Shown here piece by piece: positions 54,394 to 64,000 of a stretch of DNA of 64,000 nt. The translations under genes were made by a program, and so were the position numbers. Source of the DNA: Aphanomyces cochlioides (lineage: Eukaryota; Oomycota; Saprolegniomycetes; Saprolegniales; Verrucalvaceae); the NCBI GenBank assembly GCA_019828595.1, contig JAHQRK010000004.1:3410001-3474000 (forward strand), written 5' to 3'. The notes under the pieces are model-generated. The model was not told where the DNA came from. It made no database searches and was given only the letters and a program-made list of their open reading frames with translations. The stretch's first letter is position 1; each line of letters begins with the position of its first letter.

Positions 54394-54850
54394 CTGAAGA
54401 GTCAATATACATCAACATTGCACACGAACTCTGGAACTCGGGCAAACTCGATTCCTCTCAAAGACTGAGCATTCTCAAGACACGACCGGGCCAGTATTCC
54501 TCCACAACAATATGCTCAACCTCGTTCAGTTCTCTCGACGCTTAATTGAACTGATAATCCTCAAAACAGTTCCAATTTTTGCATGGAAGAGAGTCTTCTT
54601 GGCGTTTGCGCCATTGCATTCTCAAGTTCAAAGAGGATATCATGGACGACTTCGCAATCACGGACGGTGGAGAGTGTCGATTGTTTGGATGCATCTTCTA
54701 TGCTAAGAGAATGAAAAGACCGTCAAACTTGATAGAGTATAATGAGTCAAAGTGAAGCCTTCGACAGATTTCTCCACTTGAACCATGTGATGATCAACTT
54801 CGTCAGTCCTCACTTTGCAACTTCTCGCAAGCTCTCAGGAAGAAATCGTC

Positions 54851-56242
54851 ATGGCATTGAAAGCGAAAGCGGATCTATCTCTCCGAGGCAAGCGGGCATT
54901 GCAACCAGCCTTGTCGTACTTTGAAATGGTCATGAAGGCACTTGAGAATGAAGCCACGGATGCCAACCCGGATGGATATGTTCCTATCGCTGTCTCAGAG
55001 AACAGGGTCCTCAACGCCCCCAAGGTATCATCGTCCATGCGACTTGCGAAATGACAACGTGATGTAGATGCTAAGCAAATTAAACGAGTGCTGTGCTGCC
55101 GCGACTGACAAGGCTAGCTTGGGATACGGCGATTTCTCGGGACGACAAGGTACAATTGTCATCAGGTTCAGCTCATATTCACGAATACCATAGCTTTCAA
55201 AGAAGCCTATGCTGGCTTTGTCAACGCCACGCTCTTGACGTCCAACGAGAAAACTATCAACCCCAAGCACTTGGCCGCGTCAAGCGGAGTCGGCTCCTTG
55301 CTGGCCCATTTGAGCTCGTTGCTTCATGACGAAGGCGATGCAGTCTTGCTGCCGACCCCTACTTATGCAGCGCTCTACAATGATTTCAACGTGACGGCGG
55401 GAACCAAAGTGATCGATGTTCCCATGACTCCCGACTACGACATTACAACAGCACAACTCCAAGTGGCCTACGACCAAGCCGTAGCGGACGGACACATCCC
55501 CAAGTCCGTTCTTCTTCTTAACCCTGAAAACCCTTTGGGGATTGTCCGAAGCCAAGAAACGCTACGAGACATCAACGACTGGTGTATTGAGAAAGGTCTT
55601 CATCTCATCCTCGATGAAATCTACGCCAACTCGATCCACTCCCCCGACCAAAGCGCGCATCCGTTTGTGTCTGGTGCGTCATTGTTTGATCTCAACACGT
55701 CGCCGTCGTTTGTTGAGCTCCCCCATCATGTTCACATCTTGTGGGGTCTCTCCAAGGATTGGGCTGCCTCAGGCTTGCGAGTCGGTGTTGTGTACACGAG
55801 CAATCCTGACCTCCTGGCGGCGCTGTCGAACGTGCTCTACTTTTCTGGCGTGTCCAACTACCTCTTGGATGGTCTTGCTCACCTGCTGAACGATTTGAAA
55901 TGGTCGCTTGACTTCATCGCCGAGAACAACGCGACCCTGCACGCGTCGTACTCGAGAGTGACGTCTGTGTTGGCCAAATATGGCATTCCGTATGTCCATG
56001 CGTCCGCGGGATTGTTTGTTTGGATTGATCTGTCTGCATATTTGCCTGAAGCAACGTGGCAAGGCGAGCAGGCTCTCACGCGACGTTTATTTGACGAGTG
56101 CAAGATCATTATGACACCAGGTGAATCGCAGCATGCACCCAAGCCTGGCTTTTATCGCATTTGCTTTGCCTACAACACCGCCAATGTGATTGAGCAAGCT
56201 CTCACGAGAACATTCGAGTTCTTGACTAAGCAACAACCTTAA
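54851..56242 (+). CDS. Class I/II pyridoxal-phosphate aminotransferase, ACC-synthase-like
   Basis: Three exons: 54851-55024, 55068-55149, 55194-56242 (434 residues). Substrate and cofactor motifs: SLGYGDFSGRQ, HLAASSGVGSLLAHL, LLPTPTYAALYNDF, LLNPENPLG (Asn of the NP-x-NP motif), LHLILDEIYAN (Asp binding the pyridine N) and WGLSKDWAASGLRVG (Schiff-base Lys). The last is close to the SKD-x4-GxRxG motif of 1-aminocyclopropane-1-carboxylate synthases and their relatives, so ACC synthase or a related aminotransferase is likely; the two cannot be separated from sequence alone. Confidence 0.85.
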
Positions 56243-56873
56243 TGCTTATGTCGTCTTCCGTTTAGCTGTACAGACAGCGATCATGCAGATGCATTTGGCA
56301 ACAGCCCTCACAATGTCAGCGCAGTTGTCTTCATGTCAATTCGCCATGCCATGCTAATATAGAATAGAATAGTTGACCGTCTCGTCAAGCAAGCATTTGA
56401 TCGCAACGAATAGATGTTCTCCATCACGAGTCAGTGTTAGTCAAGATGATTGCACTGGTGTACCTCACCACGCGTTAAATACAAATTCCCTTCTGGGATA
56501 TCTATCCCTCAGGTTGTAAAGTGCTCGTGAGCTTCAGGAGAGAAAGCTTTCGTCGTTGGTTTGCATTTCCCTCGTCTTTCGCGATGAATATTCACATGTT
56601 CTCTGTTCTTTGCTCAAGCACGTACTAATTCGATCGTATGCATGCATGGCAGCAGGATGGCCTACTTTTATTCATGAGCTAGGTGATAACACTGTCATCT
56701 TCACGAAGGAGACTAAGATTTGATAGATCGTACGCGGGTGATCAGTGGCTTCAATGACCATTTCAAGCCCATGTGTCATGGACATTGAATCTAATATCAC
56801 AGCTGTCATGCCCTGTCGCTCTTGGCACCTTCAACAACAAATCAAAGAGAAATCCTTGTAAAGCCGATTGAAG
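56243..56873. other. Intergenic region upstream of the Crinkler-protease gene
   Basis: About 630 bp without a supportable gene. At 56693-56738, tcatcttcacgaaggagact and what follows match the CFAP57 exon at 61318-61360 on the same strand, a short stray copy. Confidence 0.5.
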
Positions 56874-58013
56874 ATGTCCCAAATGCGACTGAACTGCGCT
56901 GTTGTTGGTGAGGCAACACCTTTCAACCTTCATGTTGATGCTGACCTGACTGTCGAAATGCTCAAGAAGATGATTCTGGTGGAGTTCTTGACCACGAGTC
57001 GCTGTGATGCGAAAAAACTTGAGATTTACAGCGTGGATGGCCTTGAGCAAGATGAAGATGCGCAATTTGTATTAAATGGGACAAGAATTGACATGACAAA
57101 GGTTTCCTTGATCCATTTCGTTGGATGTACGAAGAAATTGACCGCATCATTTCCATTGTCATCGTACCCCGAACTTATGAACCCATCCTTAGAAAGGATT
57201 CATGTTGTGATGGTCGCTCCAGAAACACCAAAAAGACGTGCCGTGACAAAGCGCGAGTGGAGAGAAGAAGAATTGGCCACACTGCATCCTCAAATTCAAT
57301 GCAAAGTTTGGAAGTCAGTTGTCCGGGTCGTTTTCAACAAGTCGTCGAGTATGGAAGACTGGGGGTCCGCTCTCGTGGTGGTTCGGACGTCTACGCATTT
57401 GTATCTACTAACCAACTTGCATCTCTTTCTCAACGAACAATATTCGAATTCTTTGAGCGACGAATTCAAGAGCGAATTACAGCGATATGCGAGCATCCAC
57501 TCCGGGGAAAAACCAATTGGAGATCACGAGGCCGATGCTCCATCAATGTGCGAAATCTCAATTGAGCAGTTCATCGACGATGAAAATGCATTGATGGAAA
57601 TCTCCAAGATCACTCTGGAACGTGGCCACTGCTTGCATTCTTCAGCAGATTTTGACCTTGCAATTCTGGAAGTTCCAACGCCGCACAGCGTCCAGATTGA
57701 CCTCGTTCCATGTCGAATGGCTCACGACGTGTGTCCCACAATGCCTGTCTATGTATTTGGATTCCCGAGGTTTCAACACCCTCAAGTTGTCATCAAGTAT
57801 GCAATTACCCCAGCTCAAGTAATAAGCACGCACGGCAATCAAATGGCTCTCTCTACTCTGTCCTTGCGGTGTCTATCTGGCAGCGGCATTGTGTGCAATT
57901 TAGCCGGAAGTCCAGTTGGATATTTGTGTGGTGGTGAGCGATCTCATCCTCTTGGTTATACGCTCAAGGGGATTCCCAAGTTGACATCTCAGCTGCCTGC
58001 CATGCACAAGTAG
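56874..58013 (+). CDS. Crinkler-type header fused to a trypsin-like serine protease domain
   Basis: 379 residues, single exon, intact. Residues 1-118: Crinkler-like ubiquitin-fold header (LNCAVVGEATPFNLHVDADL, TVEMLKKMI) ending in IHVVMVAPE, the equivalent of the HVLVxVPE boundary; the LxLFLAK motif is replaced by LEIYSVD. From about residue 145 a chymotrypsin-fold protease is suggested by YLLTNLHLF (His 183), SADFDLAILEVP (Asp 261) and CLSGSGIVCNLAGSPVGYLC (Ser 335, S-G-S as in Trypsin_2 proteins). Crinklers are oomycete effectors delivered into host cells whose C-terminal domains vary. No classical signal peptide is seen, which is common for CRNs outside Phytophthora. Catalytic residue assignment is by motif only. 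Confidence 0.7.
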   Translation: MSQMRLNCAVVGEATPFNLHVDADLTVEMLKKMILVEFLTTSRCDAKKLEIYSVDGLEQDEDAQFVLNGTRIDMTKVSLIHFVGCTKKLTASFPLSSYPELMNPSLERIHVVMVAPETPKRRAVTKREWREEELATLHPQIQCKVWKSVVRVVFNKSSSMEDWGSALVVVRTSTHLYLLTNLHLFLNEQYSNSLSDEFKSELQRYASIHSGEKPIGDHEADAPSMCEISIEQFIDDENALMEISKITLERGHCLHSSADFDLAILEVPTPHSVQIDLVPCRMAHDVCPTMPVYVFGFPRFQHPQVVIKYAITPAQVISTHGNQMALSTLSLRCLSGSGIVCNLAGSPVGYLCGGERSHPLGYTLKGIPKLTSQLPAMHK

Positions 58014-58170
58014 ATTTCAAAGGCAAAGATGTTCCCGTCGTATTGCTAGCACATTTGTTGACGTCTGCGCAAGAACTTACAACTTTCTGTCTTAAGCATT
58101 AATGCTCATTTCGTTGGATGCGCTGATTTTGGTCTTGGCTTGGCTTTCGTTACGACCGCCTCTGCTGTCG

Positions 58171-61100
58171 TCACAGCTCGTGGTTTACTGCTCCGGGGTC
58201 TCTGACTTGTTTCAATGGTTCGCTCAATGTCTTTGGCACCAGCCGCTCTCGAACATCCACACTGAGCCCACATGGAATGTATATTGGTGGCTCCTTACTC
58301 ACATTCGTCGTGATTGTCGGCTCAGGATTGTTGTTATGTTCGTCAACTTCAGGTTCTTTCAGCTCTGGAGTACTCGCTGAAATGTCCAAACGTCGTTTTG
58401 AGCCACCTTTCTTGTTGAGTTCGAGTTGTAGCATGACGACTTGCTGTTGTAGATCGCGATTCCGTCGCGTCATTGCATTTCGCTCACGCAGGAGTTTGGT
58501 ATTGTCGGTGGAAAAGACGGAGACGAGTTTTTGTCGTTCTTGTGTTATGGACTCGAGCCGCTGACGCATTTTCCGTCTGTGGTCTTCGACGCACTTGTTT
58601 TGACGAGAAAGCTCTTGGATGATCGCTTCCTCGGACGCCATTTCACGCTGAATGACTCGGCCTTTGCGGTTACTTGGATCGTATTTGTGGTAGAGTTTGA
58701 CGACTGCGTCAATCTTGAGTCGATGGCCATGTTGATCATCTTCAATCAACGTGCCAAGATCTCGTCGGAAGGCAGCCACGACGGCTTTGACTTCAGCGAG
58801 TTGTTTCTTCTGGTCCACCATCGCACGCTCGTAAAATCGGACTTTGCGCTGCATTTGTGCTTGCGCATCGTCCATTGCGTTGGCATCCTGGACGACAGAG
58901 CTATTTTCCTCGTGCAATTCTTCAACAATGACTCGCATATCTTGGACTTCCTGCTCCTTGGTCGCGATGGTTTGCTTCAGCGTCTTTAACTTACACAATC
59001 GGACGTTGTTGAGCTCTTCCAACGATTCAATTTGTCGAGTCTGCATTTTTGTGAATTCATGAGCAAGTTGACAAGAACGCACCTGTTCTGCCACTTGAGC
59101 TTCTAGCCTCGTGCATTCTGCCACTGCCTTGGCTGCCTTTATCTGCTCGGCAACAAGCTCGTTTTGCACAGCTTCGACGGTCTTTTGAAGTCGCAAATAG
59201 TCGGCCTTCAAGCTGCTGATCTGCTCGTCTTTGGTGTTCATCGCATTTAGCATCATGCGGAGTTGCTGCTGGAGACTTGATATTGTGTTCTTGGACGACT
59301 CAGCTTGGTGTCCATGCTCCACTGCAACACCGCTGAGTCGAATTGAGAGGAAAAAACAAACTTTACCTCTGCCTCGTTCAATTGCTGCTTGCATTGACGT
59401 CACGTGGAACAAATGATCATCGTTTTGCTGCATGAGGAGCTCGTCGTATTGACTCTCCTTTAGTTTAAGGGCCTTCGTGAGGCAATCAACCTTAGCTTGA
59501 ATCTCAGCCAACTGTTTAGTGTGCGTGCTTTCCAGGTCTTGCTTTACGACGGCCATCTTTTCTTCGCCACCAAAGACAGCGTCATCAACTCTTTCTCGTT
59601 CCCTCGTCAATTGACGCTCGAGCTCACGGCAGGTATCGTTCATGGAGCCGAGCTTGGTAGCAAAAATACTCTGCATGGTTTGAAGCGACTTCTCGTGATC
59701 TTTTTTCATCGCGAGTAAAGTCGTGTGTGCATCGTGGGCTTTGGCTTGCATTTCATCTTCCGCGGCTTTGAGTTTGGCTTGCAAGGCTGTTTTGACAACC
59801 AAAAGTTCATTTTGGCGTTCTCGCTCGGCTAAATTCAATTGCTCGGCGTTGAGTTTGACTAGAATGTCCTTCTCTGTCTTGATCTGCTCCTTCTCCGTCT
59901 CCAAATCGGTGATGCGAAGGTTCTTCTCTGAGATGCTCGCACGATCCACCTACGATTTCACTTGTCGGGGGCTCATTCTATGGACAACAAATACCAAACA
60001 GAGCTCGTCCGCGGATAGAGCGACGGTGAAGTGGGTGCAAGCACTACTTTGAAGCAATGATCGGGTTGTTATTTCGCTTTTGGTCGCTTCACGAGATGAG
60101 ATAATGGGCTTATGGACTTCCAAAGCCAGTGAAAAGATTGAGCCGTTCACGGTCGACGCCAACAGCGCCATGTTGGCTTGGCGGAGGGAAAATATTGAAG
60201 AAGGGCTCAAGTCGAATATGATGGGCTCTATTATTCTTTGGGTACCGGTTGTCTTGTCCATTTCCCTACGAAACGATAAAGATCAGAGATGGTGCTGACG
60301 CTTCGTTGAACCAAGAGAACACTAGCAGACTGCCTTCGCTTGTGCCGGCGCAGATCACGCCACTTGAGCCAAATTCGAGGGCCACAATTTTGGCATCGAT
60401 GTCTTTGGACTTGGTTGGAGTGTCTGAAATGTGTCCAAGCCACCAGACGTGGATTGACGACTTGTCATCGTCCGTCACGAAACTCGCAGCGATTGTTGGA
60501 GTACCTAATGAAGCGTTGAGGACGTTCTCCAAGACACATTCAAACCAGTGGCGGGATTGCGCATGGACGCGATCGTTGTATAGGCTAATGGTCGATCTAA
60601 TAAGCCGATAGTCCTAGTCGCGGTCTTCTGCGTGGCCGCAAAGAATCCGTCGGTGCCAACGCTCCACTCGATAAAGTTGCCCATATCATCGGCTGTGTAA
60701 AACCTCGTGTCATCGACTCCCCAGCGAAGACTGGTTACGTTGGCTTCATTTACTAAGCACCGTCATGACCGTGATAATCCAGTCAAACCGATACCTGGAC
60801 AAATGCCAACGAGGACAGGCTCTGTGGACCCAAAACTGCGATACACATACACGGACTTGTCGTCAACCAGCACGCAAAAGTAATTGCCGCCTCCGCTGTA
60901 CGCGACTGTTGATGCATGTTTGACGTCGATCTCAAATGCCAGCTTGAGCGACTCGCAGAGGACGTGGTAAATGTGCACCTCCGCGCTATATATGAAGGCA
61001 ATGCAAACTCGTGACGGAAGCTGTCATACCTGAAGCTAACGAGTACTTCGTGGCCAGACGGATGAAAATCCAAGCAAGATGGAATCATGTGTTGAAATGC

Positions 61101-62612
61101 ATGGTGAAGAACACCAGTACAGTTGACTTGGCCGTACAAACACACCGAGTGATTTGTTCCAGAGAACCGCTTTCCTGTCGTCGCGATCAAATGCTTGCGT
61201 GATGAGACGGCCATCGAAGACATCGTGGACAGCCGTGGCAGCGGCGAATACAAAATGAGCGAGATATCCTATGTACATTCGTGAGTTGTTGTAAATAATA
61301 TTCTCTTGAGAGACTTCGTCATCTTCACGAAGGAGACAAAGATTGGAGAGATCGTATGCGCCATATGTGCTGGGAGTGGCGCAGATAAAACCAGCTCCAG
61401 CAGCATCAATCGACAATGCCAAGATCGTTTCCCTGTTCCAAAGTGTTATTTTGCAAGGACAGCGCGGCGTACTTGGTATGAACTCGCATGCGTCGGGTCA
61501 TGTGCATGTCGTTTCCTTGAAACGTGTCGATCTCCAGAACTGAAATCCAACCACGATCACCTCCCACGACAACACTACAAAAGAGCGTTCGTCCATTGAT
61601 TCCAGTGATTCGTCAACCTCGTCATGAAGGATTGCACACACTGAAGCATGTGGCCGTGATGGAGCGAAGGGATTGTCCGAATGAGCTCGCCATGACTGAA
61701 GTACTGAACGCCCCCGTTGTCCAATATTGCAACAATACCGTCGCTTTTGCCCACCCAAGCATGGTCAACGAAGCGCACGGCCGAGTTGGCTGAATGGAAC
61801 GTCGCAAAAGGTCGACATGTTGGCTCGGCAAGTCGCCAAAGTCTCAAATGCACACCACCGGACGTTGAGACTTGAGCGACATCGACGGGATTAAACGCGA
61901 TTCGAGTTACCTAGAAATGACATCAGGCAACAATTTATTGCTGCTGAAAAGCTTACTTTGGCATGCGCGTCAGCAGTGGCAACTCGCCGAGCGCGCATCC
62001 AGTCCCAGATAACAAAAGTCCATTCAGATGTTGTCGACTGGCCCACAATGAACGTGCCATCGTGTGAAAATGCCAAGGACGAAAAGCTGTGGGTATCGTA
62101 CGTGAGAGCGCGAATTGGCTCAAGGGTACTCGTCTATGGACGTGGCAATATTATGCAATTCCATGATTGAGTCTTACCTCTGTAACGTGTACTGAATTGG
62201 ACTGCAGAGAATAAATGGCAATCGAGCTTTCGGTTCGATGGAGGCCCGAATGCGCACTGCGAGCGATGGCAATTTTGTTTCTCTTGGGCGTGATTGCAAT
62301 CGCGCAAACATCTCCGAGGCGTGTGGCAGCATGGCCAGCGACTAAAGGCGGCTCGAAAAAGGCCATCTTTTGGTTGTGCAAGTGTTGCAGCACGACATAC
62401 TTGCCAACGGCAAATACAATTTCATTCTTGTTGATGAACGCCAGCATGTCTCGAACATTTGTGTTGAATCCAATCGCTGACAGCGGTGTCACTCGTACGG
62501 TTGGCTCGTTGACTCCATCCGCAGCATGAAATGATTTATTGGCGCTCGCAGCTGCACGAATATTCTGCGCCGTGTTGGCTCCATCGGCGTCCGCGCCGCA
62601 ACGTTTCGGCAT
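58171..62612 (-). CDS. CFAP57: CFAP57 (WDR65)-like axonemal WD40 and coiled-coil protein
   Basis: Twelve coding exons, all phases consistent (first 62612-62178, last 59321-58171), giving 1,317 residues, close to the animal protein. The N-terminal part has the CFAP57 opening AIGFNTNVRDMLAFINKNEI and WD40 blades (AIAITPKRNKIAIA, VIWDWMRARRVAT, LIATTGKRFSGTNHSVCLYG, CLDFHPSGHEVLVSF, VALEFGSSGVICAG). The C-terminal half (59949-58171) is continuous coiled coil. Known role: ciliary inner-arm/regulatory complex assembly. It indicates a flagellated organism. The start at 62612 is the ATG before KRCGADADG. It is divergent from the aconitase-family gene by about 220 bp. Confidence 0.85.
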
Positions 62613-62830
62613 CCGTAACCGGCAGTTACACCCAAGTTGTCGGTTACAATGACACATCCTCCGGATACGATGGAAATTACACTATTTCAGGGAAATTTCA
62701 ACCCTACTCGTCGTTTGCGCAATCGACATGTATGGAGATAAACTATGCTCTTACACTATTTAGAGTAGATCGCGAGTTGCGCAAACGAGTTGGAAGAGCA
62801 CTTCAGCGGTCATTTTTGAATTTCCACGCC

Positions 62831-64000
62831 ATGTCCAAGAGCACCGAAAGTTCAACGCGTCCCATGACGCTCCCAGAGAAGATTCTGACGCACTCTGCGG
62901 TCGGATTGAAGCATCCGTACGTCGAACCGGGTCAAATGATCTGCGTCAAGACCCAGTGGACGCTCGCTTGTGAAATCACGTGGAAATCCATGGACAAAAC
63001 ATACTCGGTGCGTTTGGACACCACACGATTGAGCTAATAATCGCCTCTGTGTTAGGATATGGGCCGTCCACGCATTTGGCGCAACGATCGTTTCTGGCTT
63101 GCAATTGACCACACCGTGGACCCCCGAGTGAACCATCTTCCTCGACAACAAATGATGATCAAGGCATCAACTGATTTTGCTGAAGAAGCCGCCTTGACCA
63201 ACTTTCAGAAGCCAAACACAACCATCTTGCACACAGAATTCTATCGACAACGCGCCCAACCTGGCCAAGTTGTCGTCGGTGCCGACAGTCATAGTTGCTC
63301 CACCGGTGGTCTTGGTGCGTTTGCCATTGGTCTTGGTGCTGCTGATGTTGTCATGCCACTTGTGACGGGTGAAACATGGATCCAAGTTCCTGAAACAGTC
63401 AAGATTGAATTTGTCAATGCGCCCCCTTTCGGCCTTGGTGGCAAAGATATTATGCTCTACACTTTGGGCCAACTCAAGTGTAACACTGTTGCGATCGGTC
63501 GTTGTGTTGAATGGACTGGCAACATTGCACCATTGTCTTGTGACGCTCGCTTTGCCATTGCTAACATGACTGCTGAATTCGGTGGTATTGCCGGCATCTT
63601 TCCTGCTGATGAACGTACGCAAGCTTATATTGCAAACCGACCATCGCACAATCAAGATGCCCTCTACTTCCGTGCCGATCCCGATGCAAAGTACGCCGAG
63701 ACGTTCCAAATCGATCTTGCTGAGCTCACTCCGCAAGTTGCGCTCTTTCCATCGCCTGACAATGTCCAACCTGTCTCCGCTGTTCTCAACACACCTCTCG
63801 ACGGTTGCTTCATTGGCGCATGTACCACTGCCGAAGAAGACTTGATCTTGGGAGCCCTTGTTTTGGAGCAGTGCTTGAAGCAAGGATTGAAGCCAGTCTC
63901 CAATGGCCAACGTCGAGTTACACCTGGTAGTCAAATCATCATTGACCACCTTCGATCGACTGGGTTGCTTGACTTTTACGAGCAAGCTGGTTTCACTGTT
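62831..64000 (+). CDS. Aconitase-superfamily hydratase, LeuC/homoaconitase-like (3' partial)
   Basis: Exon 1 62831-63007, intron 63008-63055, exon 2 from 63056 past the window end. Starts with MTLPEKILTHSAVG after 11 residues, then FWLAIDHTVDP, VVVGADSHSCSTGGLGAFAI, GKDIMLYTLGQL, MTAEFGGIAGIFPADE and GCFIGACTTAEEDL. The GADSHS motif and the G-C-x-I-G-x-C-T cluster loop (Fe-S cysteine) are aconitase-family hallmarks; the arrangement resembles 3-isopropylmalate dehydratase/homoaconitase large subunits. The frame is also open upstream of 62831, so a longer N-terminus (possible targeting peptide) cannot be excluded. The other 4Fe-4S cysteines would lie beyond position 64000. Confidence 0.8.

Overview
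The window is nuclear DNA of a eukaryote, most likely an oomycete and probably a saprolegnian such as Aphanomyces. The evidence is very short introns (almost all 38-48 nt, GT-AG with a few GC-AG), a genuine Crinkler (CRN) header, flagellar genes (CFAP57, an NDK/adenylate kinase protein), Harbinger and Tc1 elements, and RWP-RK plus SHAQKYF-Myb domains. Taxonomy is inferred from gene content only. No rRNA, tRNA or CRISPR was seen.

Layout. 0-4.7 kb: a minus-strand gene with EF-hand-like, RanBP2-type zinc finger, SR-rich and at least 13 Tudor-like repeats, running off the left edge. 5.3-11.3 kb: three paralogous hotdog thioesterase genes, with a decayed Tc1 transposon between the second and third. 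12.4-14.9 kb: a COX Vb-like subunit without zinc ligands and an RWP-RK/Myb regulator. 15.4-17 kb: an FkbM-like methyltransferase with a TPR tail.

16.9-40.3 kb is a mosaic array. Five copies of a coiled-coil, P-loop NTPase and C-terminal domain family (resembling the NTPase-nuclease of RHS/Crinkler proteins) lie on the minus strand, two with open frames. They are interleaved with fragments of neighbouring genes: the TPR tail, a mitochondrial/peroxisomal carrier (one intact copy), the Myb gene, and an unidentified unit here called X. Two decayed Crinkler genes with an HNH-like end and a PIF/Harbinger element also sit in the array. The intact sources of two fragments (TPR gene, Myb gene) lie just left of it.

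40.5-64 kb is a compact gene-rich block: D-glutamate cyclase with an odd N-terminal extension, a CAP-Gly/ankyrin protein, a 1,348-residue NDK(x3)/DPY-30/adenylate kinase protein, a cyclophilin, a cytochrome P450, a charged protein, a class I aminotransferase, an intact Crinkler-header/trypsin-like protease, CFAP57, and the start of an aconitase-family gene that leaves the right edge.

Gene starts and introns were worked out by hand from reading frame, splice dinucleotides and paralogue comparison. Boundaries of fragments in the array are approximate. The strongest leads are the Crinkler-protease fusion, the effector-like array and the multi-gene mosaic.
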